A stretch of 64,000 nt of DNA, from assembly GCF_001646785.1 (NCBI RefSeq), contig NZ_LRRH01000037.1:1-64000 (forward strand), given 5' to 3'. Each line of letters begins with the position of its first letter. Positions within the stretch are counted from its first letter, which is position 1. Positions 30,101 through 39,591 of this stretch are shown in pieces. The notes beneath the pieces were generated by a model that was given only the letters and a program-made list of their open reading frames with translations, searched no databases and had not been told where the DNA came from. A program made the translations under genes and the position numbers. The DNA comes from Rhodococcus phenolicus (lineage in GTDB: Bacteria > Actinomycetota > Actinomycetes > Mycobacteriales > Mycobacteriaceae).

Positions 30101-31052
30101 GGGAACAGCGGCACCGAAGGGCGGGACCGTCGGCGGGATGACACCGGCCGACCACGGTGCCGACGGCACACCCGTGGAACCGCGGGTCCTGCGGCCCGAG
30201 GTGCCGTTCGAGATCTCGGCGGTCGCGGTCCGGGCGCTGCAGAACGACGGGGGCATCCGCACCGCGGCGACCGTGCAGCACATTCTCGATCAGGCTTCGG
30301 TCGTCGACCAGAAGACTGACATGATCCCGGCGCTGCGACTCGGGCAGCGGGCGGGCTCCGAACCGCATGCCCTCTCCGACCCGGAAGCGCTCGCCGAGAA
30401 GAAGAAGCGGTCCGAGCGGATGCTCATGGCACTCGTCGGACTCGGCATCACCACCGTGGTGCTGCTCGCACTGATCGGCTGGTGGATCGCGAACCTTCTG
30501 GCCGGTGGCAACTCCGACGAGCCGCTCACCAGCCAGGAATTCGGGCTCACGCCCACCGCGGAAGCACCCGAACCGGAGGCGGCTGCGGCACCGACCGCCG
30601 CCCCGGCCGCGGCCGGCCCGATCGAGGCGACGTCGGTGACGGTGTTCTCGCCGCAGGGAACCCCGGACTCGCCCGCGACCGCGCCTCTGGCGATCGACGG
30701 TGATTCCGGCACGCAGTGGAGCACCGACGCCTACTTCGACCCGTTCCCCTCGCTCAAGAACGGCGTCGGCCTGATGTTCGGCCTCGCGGATCCGGTAGCG
30801 CTGCAGTCGGTCTCGGTCACCACCGACGATCCGGGCACCGTCGTCGAAATCCGCAGTGCGCCTTCGGATCAGGCGTCGCTCGATCAGACACAGGTGATCG
30901 GTTCGGGCACCCTGGGTTCCGGCGTCACCGAAATCCCGATCACCGCCGAGGGCCGTACCTCGAACGTGCTGCTCTGGATCACCGATCTCGCCAGCAGCGG
31001 TGGCAGCAACAAGAGCACGATCGCCGAGGTCACCTTCACCGCAAGCGAATAA
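27114..31052 (+). CDS. murJ: Lipid II flippase MurJ fused to a pseudokinase and an external domain
   Basis: 1,312 residues. Residues about 35-560 are the 14-helix MurJ/MviN core (SRITGFFKQVLLL, SFTVANQIPNMISELVLGAVL, YNNAWALLQLPYGVLGVTLL). A long charged linker follows (about 560-805). Residues about 808-1080 form a kinase-like fold (GGRYRLLAPHGG) with no VAIK lysine, HRD or DFG motif, hence a pseudokinase. A single helix follows (about 1101-1130), then an external beta domain (from about 1169, TSVTVFSPQG). The arrangement matches M. tuberculosis MviN (Rv3910), whose phosphorylated pseudokinase domain recruits FhaA. A GTG at 29175 with AAGGAG (29164-29169) could give a second, 625-residue product. 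Starts inside the preceding stop (ATGA). Confidence 0.95.
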   Translation: MTGNPARDGRGASTADVASAHGADTAPVPVSTRKTSGLLAATGSIAIATLVSRITGFFKQVLLLTLLGAGVASSFTVANQIPNMISELVLGAVLTSIVVPVLVRAEREDPDAGAAFVRRLFTLSVTVLAIAALLATAAAPFLVTRFFLDDTGKVSTSLTTALTFLLLPAILFYGLSALLTAILNTRQVFKPGAWAPVLNNLVVLAVLILYFLLPGEITLDPVRMSDPKLLLLGIGVTLGVVTQAMSLVPALRREKISLKPLWGLDDRLRQFGGMAAAIVLYVLISQAGTVFATHISSGADEAGPAIYNNAWALLQLPYGVLGVTLLTAIMPRLSRNAAEDDTPAVVDDLSVATRLTMIALIPIVTFFTIAGPQIGTALYGYGSFGSGNADLLGQAVSWSAFTLIPYSLVLIHLRVFYARQQAWTPTWIILGITAVKITLSAAAPALASDDEHVVLLLGVATGIAFTVGACIGGFLLHRTLGNLQMSNVGRTVWNVVIASAAAAAAILLADRLLQLDALSERFGGVGSIVRVGITGVLMILVAVTVMWVLKVPEILAITAAVRRKVDALRGRGAPPETSETTDADATRALPANRPVPARRPYPESDAEKTIVLPRLDYLSYGGSPYDAITEVIPVIRDRPGELDAQQHLPYPGHRQVRPPGYGSQQFTGPGDARFRARGGRVEEEGVRVSDDHAAGKSTIDAAAPADPSAPAGESAPAKNAQATPPADATESSDGAAQRGTAKAGPADAAAKNAGADGSKRPAPKSTARPKRDPNYDTGVIPIGSPQLPPLRVSGSAPRPQMRGPELIPGASVAGGRYRLLAPHGGARGLRFWQAQDVKLDREVALTFVDAEQRSANVTGPDGPQAILSRTLRLGRISSPGLARVLDVVRGSSGGIVVSEWTPGRSLREMSGTEPSPIGAARAVRALAAAAESAHRAGSALSIDHPDRIRISVAGDAVLAFPATFADSDAVSDVRGLGASLYGLITARWPLPDATAPGTAAPKGGTVGGMTPADHGADGTPVEPRVLRPEVPFEISAVAVRALQNDGGIRTAATVQHILDQASVVDQKTDMIPALRLGQRAGSEPHALSDPEALAEKKKRSERMLMALVGLGITTVVLLALIGWWIANLLAGGNSDEPLTSQEFGLTPTAEAPEPEAAAAPTAAPAAAGPIEATSVTVFSPQGTPDSPATAPLAIDGDSGTQWSTDAYFDPFPSLKNGVGLMFGLADPVALQSVSVTTDDPGTVVEIRSAPSDQASLDQTQVIGSGTLGSGVTEIPITAEGRTSNVLLWITDLASSGGSNKSTIAEVTFTASE

Positions 31053-31103
31053 CCTCTCGCCGCTCACCACCGATTCCTCGATCGGATCGGTTACCATCCG
31101 CGC

Positions 31104-31685
31104 GTGCGAATTTTCGGGGGGATCGCAAAAATCGCCGTGTCCGATGCCGAGTTGTTGGCAGCGCATGCGGCCGGGGACGACCAGGCGTTCGCAACGCTGC
31201 TGCGCCGCCACTACGACCATCTGTGGCAGGTCGCGCGGCGAACCAGCTACTCGCCCGAGGACGCGGCCGACGCCCTGCAGGAGGCGCTGCTCTCGGCGCA
31301 CCGGACCGCGTCGTCGTTCCGGCAGGACGCGGCGGTACGCAGCTGGTTGCACACGATCGTCGTTCATGCCTGCCTGGACCGGATACGCCGCAACCGGGCC
31401 CGGCCCACGGTTTCCCTGTATCTCGAGGACGGCGACGAGCCGCAGTCCGCACGCAACCACATCGCCGAGGCCGAGACCGCACTCGATGTGGGCTCCGCAC
31501 TCGCTGCCCTACCCGAGGATCAGCGGGTCGCGGTGGTCGCGGTCGACATCGAGGGCTACTCGATCCGGGAGGCATCCCGGCGTCTCGGCGTTCCGGAGGG
31601 CACCGTGAAGAGCCGCTGCGCGCGCGGTCGCTACAAACTGGCCGTGCTTCTCGGCGATCTGCAGGACCCGGGGAACCGAACCTGA
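31104..31685 (+). CDS. sigM: ECF sigma factor SigM
   Basis: 193 residues. Region 2 (DQAFATLLRRHYDHLWQVAR, then DALQEALLSAHR) and region 4 (LPEDQRVAVVAVDIEGYSI, then RLGVPEGTVKSRCARGR). The position between murJ and an anti-sigma-like gene and the sequence match mycobacterial SigM. The GTG at 31104 lies about 7 bp after TTACCAT, so the message may be leaderless; a second GTG at 31137 begins exactly at the conserved SDAELLAAH and could be the real start. It directs envelope-related or late-growth genes in mycobacteria. Confidence 0.92.
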   Translation: MRIFGGIAKIAVSDAELLAAHAAGDDQAFATLLRRHYDHLWQVARRTSYSPEDAADALQEALLSAHRTASSFRQDAAVRSWLHTIVVHACLDRIRRNRARPTVSLYLEDGDEPQSARNHIAEAETALDVGSALAALPEDQRVAVVAVDIEGYSIREASRRLGVPEGTVKSRCARGRYKLAVLLGDLQDPGNRT

Positions 31686-31740
31686 CTCCGGACCGTCTAA
31701 TTGTGATGAGAGGGCATCGAATAGCCGAGGAGGACTTCGC

Positions 31741-32427
31741 ATGAACGAGGGCGACCTGCCGCGTCCGCCGTACCCTGCGGACCTGCTCGCCGACCTTCAC
31801 GCGGGTGTGCTCGACGACGATGTCGCCGAGCGCCTGTGGCCGCTGGTACGCGACGATCCCGACGCCATGGCCGTGATCGACGCTCTCGACGGCGTGCAGC
31901 AGCGCCTGCGGGTTCTCGCGGATCCGGATACACCGGGCACCGAGGCGATGCCCGCGGCGGTTGCGATGCGACTCGACGACGCCGTCCTCGATGCCGTGCG
32001 CACCCGGCGGCGCCGGCGCCGCGTGTTCGCGGGGGCGGTCGCCGGGGCTGCCGCGGCCGTCGTCGCGGTGGTGGTGTTCGTGATCGTCGGGGGGATCGGC
32101 CCGGCGGCGAGCGACGGCCCGATCGCGCCGATCGCGGCCGGTCCGGACGACGCCGCCGCACTCGAACCGGACACTCTGCGCAGCCTGGTCGGCTCGTCCG
32201 ATCTCGGGCCGCTGTCCGACGACCGTGCGCTCGCGGAGTGCTTGACCGCCAACGGGATCGACCCCGCCCTCCCGGTGCTCGGGTCCAGGACGATCGGTTA
32301 CGGCGACCGGGACGCGGTCGTGCTGCTGGTGCCCGGCGAGGCGCCTCCCCGGCTCACCGCCGTTGTGGTCGGAACAGAGTGCGACGCAACGCATCCCGAG
32401 ACCCTGTACGTGACCACCATAGGGTGA
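31741..32427 (+). CDS. Anti-sigma-M factor (RsmA-like) membrane protein
   Basis: 228 residues, with AGGAGG 8 bp before the ATG. Cytoplasmic N-terminal domain (about 100 residues, PADLLADLHAGVLDDDVAERLW), a basic RRRRRR stop-transfer patch, one membrane helix (VFAGAVAGAAAAVVAVVVFVI) and an external domain of about 110 residues with two cysteines. This is the anti-sigma layout: the inside domain holds SigM and the outside domain senses. No zinc-binding HxxxCxxC motif is visible, as in mycobacterial RsmA. It follows sigM by 55 bp. Confidence 0.85.
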   Translation: MNEGDLPRPPYPADLLADLHAGVLDDDVAERLWPLVRDDPDAMAVIDALDGVQQRLRVLADPDTPGTEAMPAAVAMRLDDAVLDAVRTRRRRRRVFAGAVAGAAAAVVAVVVFVIVGGIGPAASDGPIAPIAAGPDDAAALEPDTLRSLVGSSDLGPLSDDRALAECLTANGIDPALPVLGSRTIGYGDRDAVVLLVPGEAPPRLTAVVVGTECDATHPETLYVTTIG

Positions 32428-32434
32428 GTCCCGA

Positions 32435-32992
32435 TCAGCGATCCGCGACCGGCAGCAGCAGTTCGAGGATTCTGGCCCGCAGCGCGGGTGTGTCGTCCTC
32501 CGCGGCGATGAGACTGCCGAACAGCGCCGCACCCGCCGCCATCACGAGGACCGCGCGCGCGTCGAGTGCATCCCGGTCCGTGCCGTCGGAGAACAGCGCG
32601 GTGCTCGGCCCGCTGAAGGTGCGCCACAGAGCATTGCGCAGATCTTCGTGGTCGCGCAGCGCGGTGAGCAGTCCGGGTAGGGCGGCCCGGACGTCGGGGC
32701 GGGCGAAGAGTTCGGCGCTGCCGGTGACCACCCATTCGATCCATCCGCGACGGTCGATGCCGTCGTACGGTTCGAGATCCGGCGCGGATCCGAGCAGGGC
32801 GTCGAGCACGAGGTGCTCCTTGCCGGACCAACGGCGGGTGAGGGCGGCGCGACCGACGCCTGCGCGGGCGGCGATACCGCGCATGCTCAGCCGCTCCCAG
32901 CCGACCTCGACGAGCATTTCCCGGGTCACCGCGAGGACTTCGGTGTCGATACGCGGTTCGCGCGGGCGGCCGGGGGGAGGAGCCACGGACAT
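32435..32992 (-). CDS. TetR-family regulator
   Basis: 185 residues. Helix-turn-helix at residues about 22-60 (GWERLSMRGIAARAGVGRAALTRRWSGKEHLVLDAL), then a short ligand-binding domain. It is divergent from the flavin oxidoreductase gene, with 99 bp between the chosen starts. An ATAC/GTAT inverted repeat overlaps its own start codon, so it probably represses itself and the neighbour. It ends 8 bp from the convergent anti-sigma gene and marks the left edge of an insert absent from the mycobacterial order. Confidence 0.85.
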   Translation of the reverse strand: MSVAPPPGRPREPRIDTEVLAVTREMLVEVGWERLSMRGIAARAGVGRAALTRRWSGKEHLVLDALLGSAPDLEPYDGIDRRGWIEWVVTGSAELFARPDVRAALPGLLTALRDHEDLRNALWRTFSGPSTALFSDGTDRDALDARAVLVMAAGAALFGSLIAAEDDTPALRARILELLLPVADR

Positions 32993-33015
32993 ACTGTTTG
33001 TATCTTTTCGGTATG
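32990..33015. promoter_or_regulatory. Candidate TetR operator
   Basis: CATAC (32990-32994) and GTATG (33011-33015) form an inverted repeat, with an inner ATAC-N5-GTAT (32991-33003). It overlaps the start codon of the TetR gene and lies upstream of the divergent oxidoreductase. Confidence 0.5.
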
Positions 33016-33091
33016 CGATGTGATCTACGGCATCGCGCAGGGGTTATAGTTGAACGACATTTACGATACCACTGGCATCGAAAGTAGGGCC

Positions 33092-34291
33092 ATGTCTCCG
33101 TCGCGTCCCACAGTGTTCGAACCGGCTCGACTCGGACCACTCACGCTCCGCAACCGCATCGTCAAAGCGGCCACCTTCGAAGGGGTCATGCCGCACGGCG
33201 CGATCACCGACGAACTCGTCGAGTTCCACGCCGAGGTCGCTCGCGGCGGCACGGCACTGACCACCGTCGCCTACTGCTCGGTGTCCCCGGAAGGTCGCGT
33301 CCACCGCGACACCATCGTCCTCGACCGCGACAGCATCCCCGGCCTGCGCCGCCTCACCGACGCCGTCCACGCCGAGGGCGCCCTCGCCTCGGCACAGATC
33401 GGACACGCCGGTCTCGTCGCCAACCAGATCTCCAACGGCGTCAAGACACTCGCACCGTCCACCCGCATCAGCCCACCCGCCATGGGTCTCGTCCGCGGAG
33501 CCACACTCGCACAGCTCGACCAGGTCGTCGAGGACTACGAGCACGCCGCCCGCAACGCCGTCGAGGCAGGCTTCGACGCGCTCGAGGTGCACCTCGGACA
33601 CAACTATCTGCTCAGCTCGTTCATGAGCCCCAACCTCAACAAGCGCAGCGACCGCTACGGCGGAACCCTCGAGAAGCGCAGCGCATTCCCGCGCCGGGTG
33701 CTCGAGGCGGTACGCAAGGCCGTCGGCGACAAGATCGCGATCATCGCGAAGTTCAACATGACCGACGGCGTACCCAAGGGCCTGTGGCTGAACGAGTCCC
33801 TGCCCATCGCCAAGATGATCGAAGCCGACGGTCACATCGACGCGATGGAACTGACCGGCGGCAGCTCGCTGCTCAACGGCATGTACTTCTTCCGCGGCGA
33901 GGTACCGCTGCGAGAGTTCATGGCCTCCCAGCCGAAGGTCGTCGGCTGGGGCCTGAAGTTCTACGGTCCCAAGATCTTTCCGACCTATCCCTTCGAGGAG
34001 GGCTTCTTCCTGCAGGAAGCACGGCAGTTCCGGGCCGAACTGAAACTGCCGATCATCCTGCTCGGCGGCATCAACCGGCTCGACACCATCGAGCACGCAC
34101 TCGACGAAGGCTTCGAATTCGTCGCGATGGGCCGGGCGCTGTTGCGCGACCCCTCGGTGGTCGACAAGTTCCGGTCCGAGCAGGCCCAGGAAGGCCTGTG
34201 CATCCACTGCAACAAGTGCATGCCGACCATCTACACCGGCACCAGGTGCGTGATCCGCGAGACGCTGCGCGAGACGCCTCGGACGGTCTGA
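33092..34291 (+). CDS. NADH:flavin oxidoreductase (Old Yellow Enzyme family)
   Basis: 399 residues. TIM-barrel FMN enzyme: FEPARLGPLTLRNRIVKAAT at the N-terminus, the ALASAQIGHAGLVANQ segment, GFDALEVHLGHNYLLSSFMSP with the substrate-binding HxxN-type pair, and phosphate-binding EFVAMGRALLRDP. The C-terminus has a Cys cluster, CIHCNKCMP then GTRC, seen in a subgroup near the dienoyl-CoA reductases; whether it holds Fe-S is unclear. The ATG at 33092 fits homology; a TTG at 33050 has AGGGG 8 bp upstream and would add 14 residues. Probably controlled by the divergent TetR protein; likely reduces enones or nitro compounds. Confidence 0.85.
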   Translation: MSPSRPTVFEPARLGPLTLRNRIVKAATFEGVMPHGAITDELVEFHAEVARGGTALTTVAYCSVSPEGRVHRDTIVLDRDSIPGLRRLTDAVHAEGALASAQIGHAGLVANQISNGVKTLAPSTRISPPAMGLVRGATLAQLDQVVEDYEHAARNAVEAGFDALEVHLGHNYLLSSFMSPNLNKRSDRYGGTLEKRSAFPRRVLEAVRKAVGDKIAIIAKFNMTDGVPKGLWLNESLPIAKMIEADGHIDAMELTGGSSLLNGMYFFRGEVPLREFMASQPKVVGWGLKFYGPKIFPTYPFEEGFFLQEARQFRAELKLPIILLGGINRLDTIEHALDEGFEFVAMGRALLRDPSVVDKFRSEQAQEGLCIHCNKCMPTIYTGTRCVIRETLRETPRTV

Positions 34292-34327
34292 TCCGGGGCT
34301 ATCCTGCATCACCATGGGTGAGGCACG

Positions 34328-37290
34328 GTGACGGCGCCACCGGTACACGTACAGGTGAACGTGCTCGGTCCCGTCACCGTGCTCGTCGCGGGGCAGCGGA
34401 TCAGCGGGATCGGGCCCGGCCGGCTCGCGGTCCTCGCGCGGCTCGTGACCGCCCACGGTCGTCCGGTGACCGCGGACCGGCTCGTCGACGACCTGTGGGA
34501 GGGAACCCCACCGGCCAAGGCCCCGGCCGCGCTGCAGGCCCACATCTCCCATCTGCGCGGGCTGATCGAACCCGTCCGCGCAGCGCACGCCCCGGCACGC
34601 CGTCCGCGTCGCTACTGCCTGCCCTGAGCGCCCTCGTCGACGCCGACCCGGGCCGGGAACGCGCCGTACGGCTGCTCGCGCTCGCCCGGTACCGGACCGG
34701 GGGACAGGCCGAGGCTCTCGCGACGGTGCGCGCGTCGAAGCGGTACCTCGCCGACGAACTGGGTCTCGATGCGGGCCAGGAACTTCAGGCCCTCGAACGG
34801 GATCTGCTCACCGGTGACGTTGTCGCCGGTGCGGCGACACCCGCGGCCGTCCCGACCGGCCGCCCCGACGAACTGGCCGCCCTGCTCGACGAGGCGGACC
34901 GCGCCCTCCACGGCACCCGCGTCGTCTGGCTGTCCGGCGACGCCGGCGCCGGCAAAAGCCATCTCCTCGGCGCCGCAACGGCCGAACTGTCCCACCGCGG
35001 CTGGCGCGTCACTCGCGGTAACTGCCCGGAGAGCGACGGCGCGCCACCGGCATGGCCGTGGACCGAACTCCTGCGGCGCGCCGCAACCGCCTACGGGGAC
35101 CTGCCCGCGAATCTCGAACCGCTGATCACGTCCACGTCGGATCCCGTCGACGTGTTCCGCCTCGGCCACGCTCTCGGGAACTTCCTCGCCGAACTCGCAG
35201 GGCCCGCACCGCTTCTCGTGGTCCTCGACGATCTGCACCGTGCCGACGAACTCACCCTGCACCTGCTGCGCCTGGTTCTGGAGGTTCTCGACGACGCGCC
35301 GGTCCTGATGATCACGACCCACCGCACAGCCGCTTCCGGCACCGGCCTGGCGGCAGTCCAGGTTGCCGCGAGCGGCCGCGACGGCCGGCATCTTCCGTTG
35401 GGCCCGCTGACCGACGACGGTGTCGTCGCCGTCCTCGGCGCGTGCGGCGTCACGGGACTGCCTCCGGCCGAGTTCACCGTCCTGTGCGAGCGATCCGACC
35501 GGAATCCGCTGTACGTCACCGAGTTCGCACGACTCGTCACGGACGAGGGTGCGGCGGCACTCGAACACGGCCTTCCCGCCGGAATCGCCGACCTCGTCCG
35601 CCACCGCCTCCGGCACCTGCCGGACACGACGATCCAGGTACTGCGGGCGGCGGCGGTGATCGGCCGGGACGCGGATCTGGACGTCCTCGCCGGTATGTAC
35701 GGCACCGGTCCCGAGCACCTTCTCGACGCGCTCGAGCCCGCGCTCGCCGCACGAGTGCTCACCGAACCCGCACCCGACCGGATCCGCTTCACACACAGCC
35801 TCGTCCGCGACACCCTGTACGAAGACCAGTCGCGCAGCCGGCGGGTCAGGTTGCACGCCGCGGCGCTCGCCGCGATCGCGAACCTGCGTCCGCACGACGT
35901 CTCGGCGCTCGCGCACCACGCTGCGTTGTCCGCGACCCCCGCCACCGCCCACATCGCCGTCGAACATCTGGTGGAGGCCGCCCGCCGGGCCGACGCGCAC
36001 GGCACGTACCTCGACGCCGCGGCCCTGTGGAACTCGGCGGTCGCCGCCCACGAAATGTCCTCACGCACCACCGAAGCCGAACTCTGCGCGCTGCTCGCCG
36101 CGCAGACCGGAGCGCTCGCGCGCAGCGGTGACATCGTCACGGCACGCGCGGCGCGGGCCCGTGCCGTCGACGTGGCCCGTCGTCACCGCGACACGGACGC
36201 AACGATCGCGGCGCTCACCGCATGGGCCGCTCCGGTCACGTGGACGATCCGCGTGGAGCCCGGCGCCGACCGGCACATCCTGGACCCGATCGAGTCCGTG
36301 CTCACGACACCCGGGCTCGGCGACCGGGACCGGGCACTGCTCCACGTCGCCCGGGCCTTCGAACTCGAAGGACCGGACTCGGCCGGCGCGCTCGACTCGG
36401 CGCGACAGGCGTGGGCGCTGGCCCGCGCGGGCAACGACGCGGCGGTGCGGTGCCGGGCCCTCAACGCACTCGGGTACCTCGCGTACGGGCCCGATCCGGT
36501 CGGGCAACGACGGGAGATCGCCGCGGACCTGCTCGCCGAGGCGGCGGCCGCCGGAGACACCGCGTTCCAGGCACAGGCCCATTTCCAGTGGTTCCTGGCG
36601 GCCGCCGCCGAAACCGCGCTCGACGAGGCACGCGAGCACGCAGACCTGGCGGTGCGGTACGCGTCCGGCCGGCAGCTCACCCAGCTGATCGGTGTGCTCG
36701 CACTCTTCCGTTCGGTGATGCGCCTGCTCGCGGGAGACGCTGCCGGAGCACTCGCCGGCTACGACGCGATCACCGCCCGGCTCACCGCCGAGGGCACCGC
36801 ATCCGCTCAGTGGATCGGCACGATCGGGCGTATCGGTGCCGGGGTCCTTCGCGGGGATCTCGCCCCGCTGGTCGCCGAACTCACCGCCGTCGAAACCGCC
36901 CGGCCCCACAGCGTCAGGTTCCCGCTCGTGCTGGCGCTGCTCGACGCCGGTGACGAGGACCGTGCACGCGGCCTGTGGGAAGCCCACCGGCCGCATCCGC
37001 GCGACTACTACTGGCTTGCGATGACCACGCTGCAGGCGCTGGCCGCCGCCCGTCTCGGCGACATCGAGACCGCCCGGACCTGTCACGACGCACTACAGCC
37101 GTTCAGCGGACGCATCGCCGGCCTCGATTCCGGTTCGTTCTGTGCCGGACCGGTGGACGCTGCGCTCGCCGAGACCTCGGAGCTGCTCGGCGACGACGCT
37201 GCCGCCGCCCGGTACCGGAGCGCGGCCGGTTCCCTCACCGCGGCACTGGAACGCCGGTTGCAGGATCCGGCGTGGGCGTCGTGGTGCTGA
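34328..37290 (+). pseudogene. SARP/AfsR-type AAA regulator broken by an out-of-frame deletion
   Basis: The first 99 codons (GTG 34328 to TGA 34627) encode the winged-helix DNA-binding domain of SARP regulators (VNVLGPVTVLVAGQRISGIG, LVDDLWEGTPPAKAPAALQ, HISHLRGLIEP). Immediately downstream, in another frame, the end of the BTAD domain resumes (LPALSALVDADPGRERAVRL, ELGLDAGQELQALERDLL), then an AAA ATPase with Walker A GDAGAGKSHL and a long TPR-like helical tail to 37290. About 90-95 residues of the BTAD middle are missing and the frame changes near 34585-34625. The 3' part stays open for about 890 codons, so the lesion is recent, or the tail is still made from an internal start. Its end overlaps the convergent membrane-protein gene by 56 bp. 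Confidence 0.8.
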
Positions 37291-37927
37291 CACCGGCGCG
37301 CACAGCACCGAGAATGTGGACACCGATCGCGGCGAACGCGAGACCCCGCGGGATCTCGATCACCAGTCCGGCCACACCCGGGAGCGTCGGGATCGGCAAC
37401 ATGAGCACCACCGCGCCCGCCGCGAGGGTGACGCCGATCCAGACCTGCACGGCTCGCGAGCGGATCAGTGCGACCCCGAACGCCAGCATGCTCACCATCA
37501 TCACCAGGCCACTGCCCAGCTGCAGCGCCACGTAGGCGGGATTGTCGAGGAGGGTGTCGGCGCCCGACACGAGATGCGCGGTCTCCGGATCGTGCGCGAA
37601 CGGAACCGCAACGAAGGCCTCGATCGCCAGGTGCATGAACGCGACGAGGGTCGACGACACCATGTACACGGCGTAGGCGACGAGGCCGAGAACACCCGCT
37701 CGCCGCGACACCCACGCGTACAGCGCGGGCAGCCCCAGCAACTGCAGCAAGGTGCCGATCAACAACAGGTACTGGGGGAGGGGATTGACGGGCAGGGTGA
37801 GCGCCGCCACCGAATGCGCGGCGCCGTCGACGACCGGATGCATGACCCCGCCCGCGAGATTCACCGGGAACGCGACCACCACAGCCGCGGCGCCGAGTCG
37901 ATACAGGAGTGAAGGAGTAATCGTCAT
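37235..37927 (-). CDS. Integral membrane protein of unknown function
   Basis: 230 residues. Six hydrophobic segments are visible (about 10-30, 45-68, 73-95, 125-150, 155-175, 180-205). A luminal loop carries GGVMHPVVDGAAHS and another FAHDPETAHLVSGADTLLDN. No enzyme motif recognised. The chosen ATG at 37927 follows a weak ribosome-binding site. The 3' end overlaps the end of the regulator pseudogene. The gene lies at the right edge of the accessory insert. Confidence 0.65.
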   Translation of the reverse strand: MTITPSLLYRLGAAAVVVAFPVNLAGGVMHPVVDGAAHSVAALTLPVNPLPQYLLLIGTLLQLLGLPALYAWVSRRAGVLGLVAYAVYMVSSTLVAFMHLAIEAFVAVPFAHDPETAHLVSGADTLLDNPAYVALQLGSGLVMMVSMLAFGVALIRSRAVQVWIGVTLAAGAVVLMLPIPTLPGVAGLVIEIPRGLAFAAIGVHILGAVRAGVSTTTPTPDPATGVPVPR

Positions 37928-38105
37928 GCGACGAGCATCGACCGGTGAACTTGCCGAAAACTTGCCGCCTGCCTGCCGGAACCGGCGGAGTGTGGCGTGA
38001 CGCACGGCACGACCGGAACAAGACCCTCTACCCTGTTGTTGATTCTTTCGTCGCGGCGCACGACGCGCATCGCACCACCAGTCACAGACGAACCGGAAGG
38101 CCCGA

Positions 38106-39074
38106 ATGACCACTCCGCCCACGATCCACGACCTGATCATCGTCGGTTCGGGCCCGGCCGGATATACGGCCGCGGTGTACGCAGCCCGCGCCGAACTCGC
38201 CCCGCTCGTCTTCGAGGGCACCCAGTTCGGTGGGTCCCTCATGACAACCACCGAGGTCGAGAACTTTCCCGGTTTCAAGGACGGCATCATGGGCCCCGAG
38301 CTCATGGAGCAGATGCGCGAGCAGGCGCTTCGCTTCGGCGCCGACATCCGCACCGAGGACGTCGACGAGCTCGACGTCACGGGAGAGATCAAGACGGTCG
38401 TCGCGAACGGTGAGACCTACCGTGCCCGCGCGATCATCCTGGCGATGGGCGCCGAGCCGCGGTACCTCGGCGTGCCCGGCGAGGAGCGGCTGCTCGGCCG
38501 CGGCGTCAGTGCCTGCGCGACCTGTGACGGCTTCTTCTTCCGCGATCAGGACATCGCGGTGATCGGCGGCGGCGACTCCGCGATGGAGGAGGCCACCTTC
38601 CTCACCCGCTTCGCGCGCAGTGTCACCCTGATCCACCGCCGCGACGAGTTCCGCGCATCGAAGATCATGCTCGAGCGTGCCCGCGCCAACGAGAAGATCC
38701 GCTTCGTCACCAACACACAGGTCGTCGAGGTGCAGGGCGAGAACAGCGTCACCGGCCTCGTCCTCGAGGACACGGTCACCGGGGAGCGCAGCGACCTCGC
38801 CGTCACGGGCCTGTTCGTCGCCGTCGGGCACGACCCACGCAGCTCCCTCGTCGCCGGCCAGGTCGACCGCGACGACGCCGGATACGTTCGCGTGCAGTCG
38901 CCGACCACGGCGACGTCCGTGGCGGGCGTGTTCGCCGCCGGCGACCTCGTCGACCGCACCTACCGGCAGGCCATCACCGCGGCGGGCACCGGCTGTTCCG
39001 CGTCCATCGACGCCGAACGCTGGCTCGCCGAGCACGCCGTCGCCGACCTGTCCGCCGCCTCTGCCGAGGTCTGA
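38106..39074 (+). CDS. trxB: Thioredoxin reductase
   Basis: 322 residues, the usual low-molecular-weight type. FAD-binding [16 protein letters not shown] at residues about 14-29, redox-active C137-A-T-C140, NADPH-binding [13 protein letters not shown] and the C-terminal FAD motif [23 protein letters not shown]. It uses NADPH to reduce the thioredoxin encoded 41 bp downstream. In mycobacteria the same pair follows the sigM/anti-sigma genes directly; here a 5.5-kb insert separates them. GGAAGG precedes the ATG. Confidence 0.97.
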   Translation: MTTPPTIHDLIIVGSGPAGYTAAVYAARAELAPLVFEGTQFGGSLMTTTEVENFPGFKDGIMGPELMEQMREQALRFGADIRTEDVDELDVTGEIKTVVANGETYRARAIILAMGAEPRYLGVPGEERLLGRGVSACATCDGFFFRDQDIAVIGGGDSAMEEATFLTRFARSVTLIHRRDEFRASKIMLERARANEKIRFVTNTQVVEVQGENSVTGLVLEDTVTGERSDLAVTGLFVAVGHDPRSSLVAGQVDRDDAGYVRVQSPTTATSVAGVFAAGDLVDRTYRQAITAAGTGCSASIDAERWLAEHAVADLSAASAEV

Positions 39075-39114
39075 TCCGCCCACTCGTTCCGCCCATCCGA
39101 ATCCAGGAGACATC

Positions 39115-39438
39115 GTGGCCAACACCATCACCATCACCGATTCCTCGTTCGTCGAGGACGTCCTTCAGTCCGACAAGCCGGTCCTCGTCGATTTCTGGGC
39201 CACCTGGTGCGGTCCGTGCAAGATGGTCGCCCCCGTCCTCGAGGAGATCGCCGGTGAGCACAGCGACAAGCTGACCGTCGCCAAGCTCGACATCGATGCG
39301 AATCCGTCGTCGGCTCAGGACTACAAGGTGATGTCGATTCCCACGATGATTCTGTTCTCCGGCGGCAAGCCGGTGAAGACGATCGTCGGCGCCAAGGGCA
39401 AGGCGGCGCTCCTGCGCGACCTGGGCGACGTTCTGTAG
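39115..39438 (+). CDS. trxA: Thioredoxin
   Basis: 107 residues from a GTG with AGGAG upstream. Active site WCGPC with C32 and C35, the conserved cis-proline in SIPTMILFSGG and the buried aspartate in VLVDFWATW. It is the protein-disulfide reductant fed by TrxB immediately upstream. It corresponds to mycobacterial TrxC by position. Confidence 0.97.
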   Translation: MANTITITDSSFVEDVLQSDKPVLVDFWATWCGPCKMVAPVLEEIAGEHSDKLTVAKLDIDANPSSAQDYKVMSIPTMILFSGGKPVKTIVGAKGKAALLRDLGDVL

Positions 39439-39591
39439 TAGCGTCCCACCGATCGACGCCCGGCGAAGGACACAGCGGTTCGCCCACGGATGCGCCCGGA
39501 TTTCTCCAGTTCCGGGCGCATCTGCGACAATCGAGCGATGCTGCGTGCCCCGCGCCGGGCACCATCAGGTCAGCACGGAAAGGCCCGAGAC

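Noticed and set aside
28332-31460. 1,042-codon open frame antisense to murJ and sigM
   Set aside because: Crosses two clear genes on the other strand, Arg/Gly-rich, no homology.
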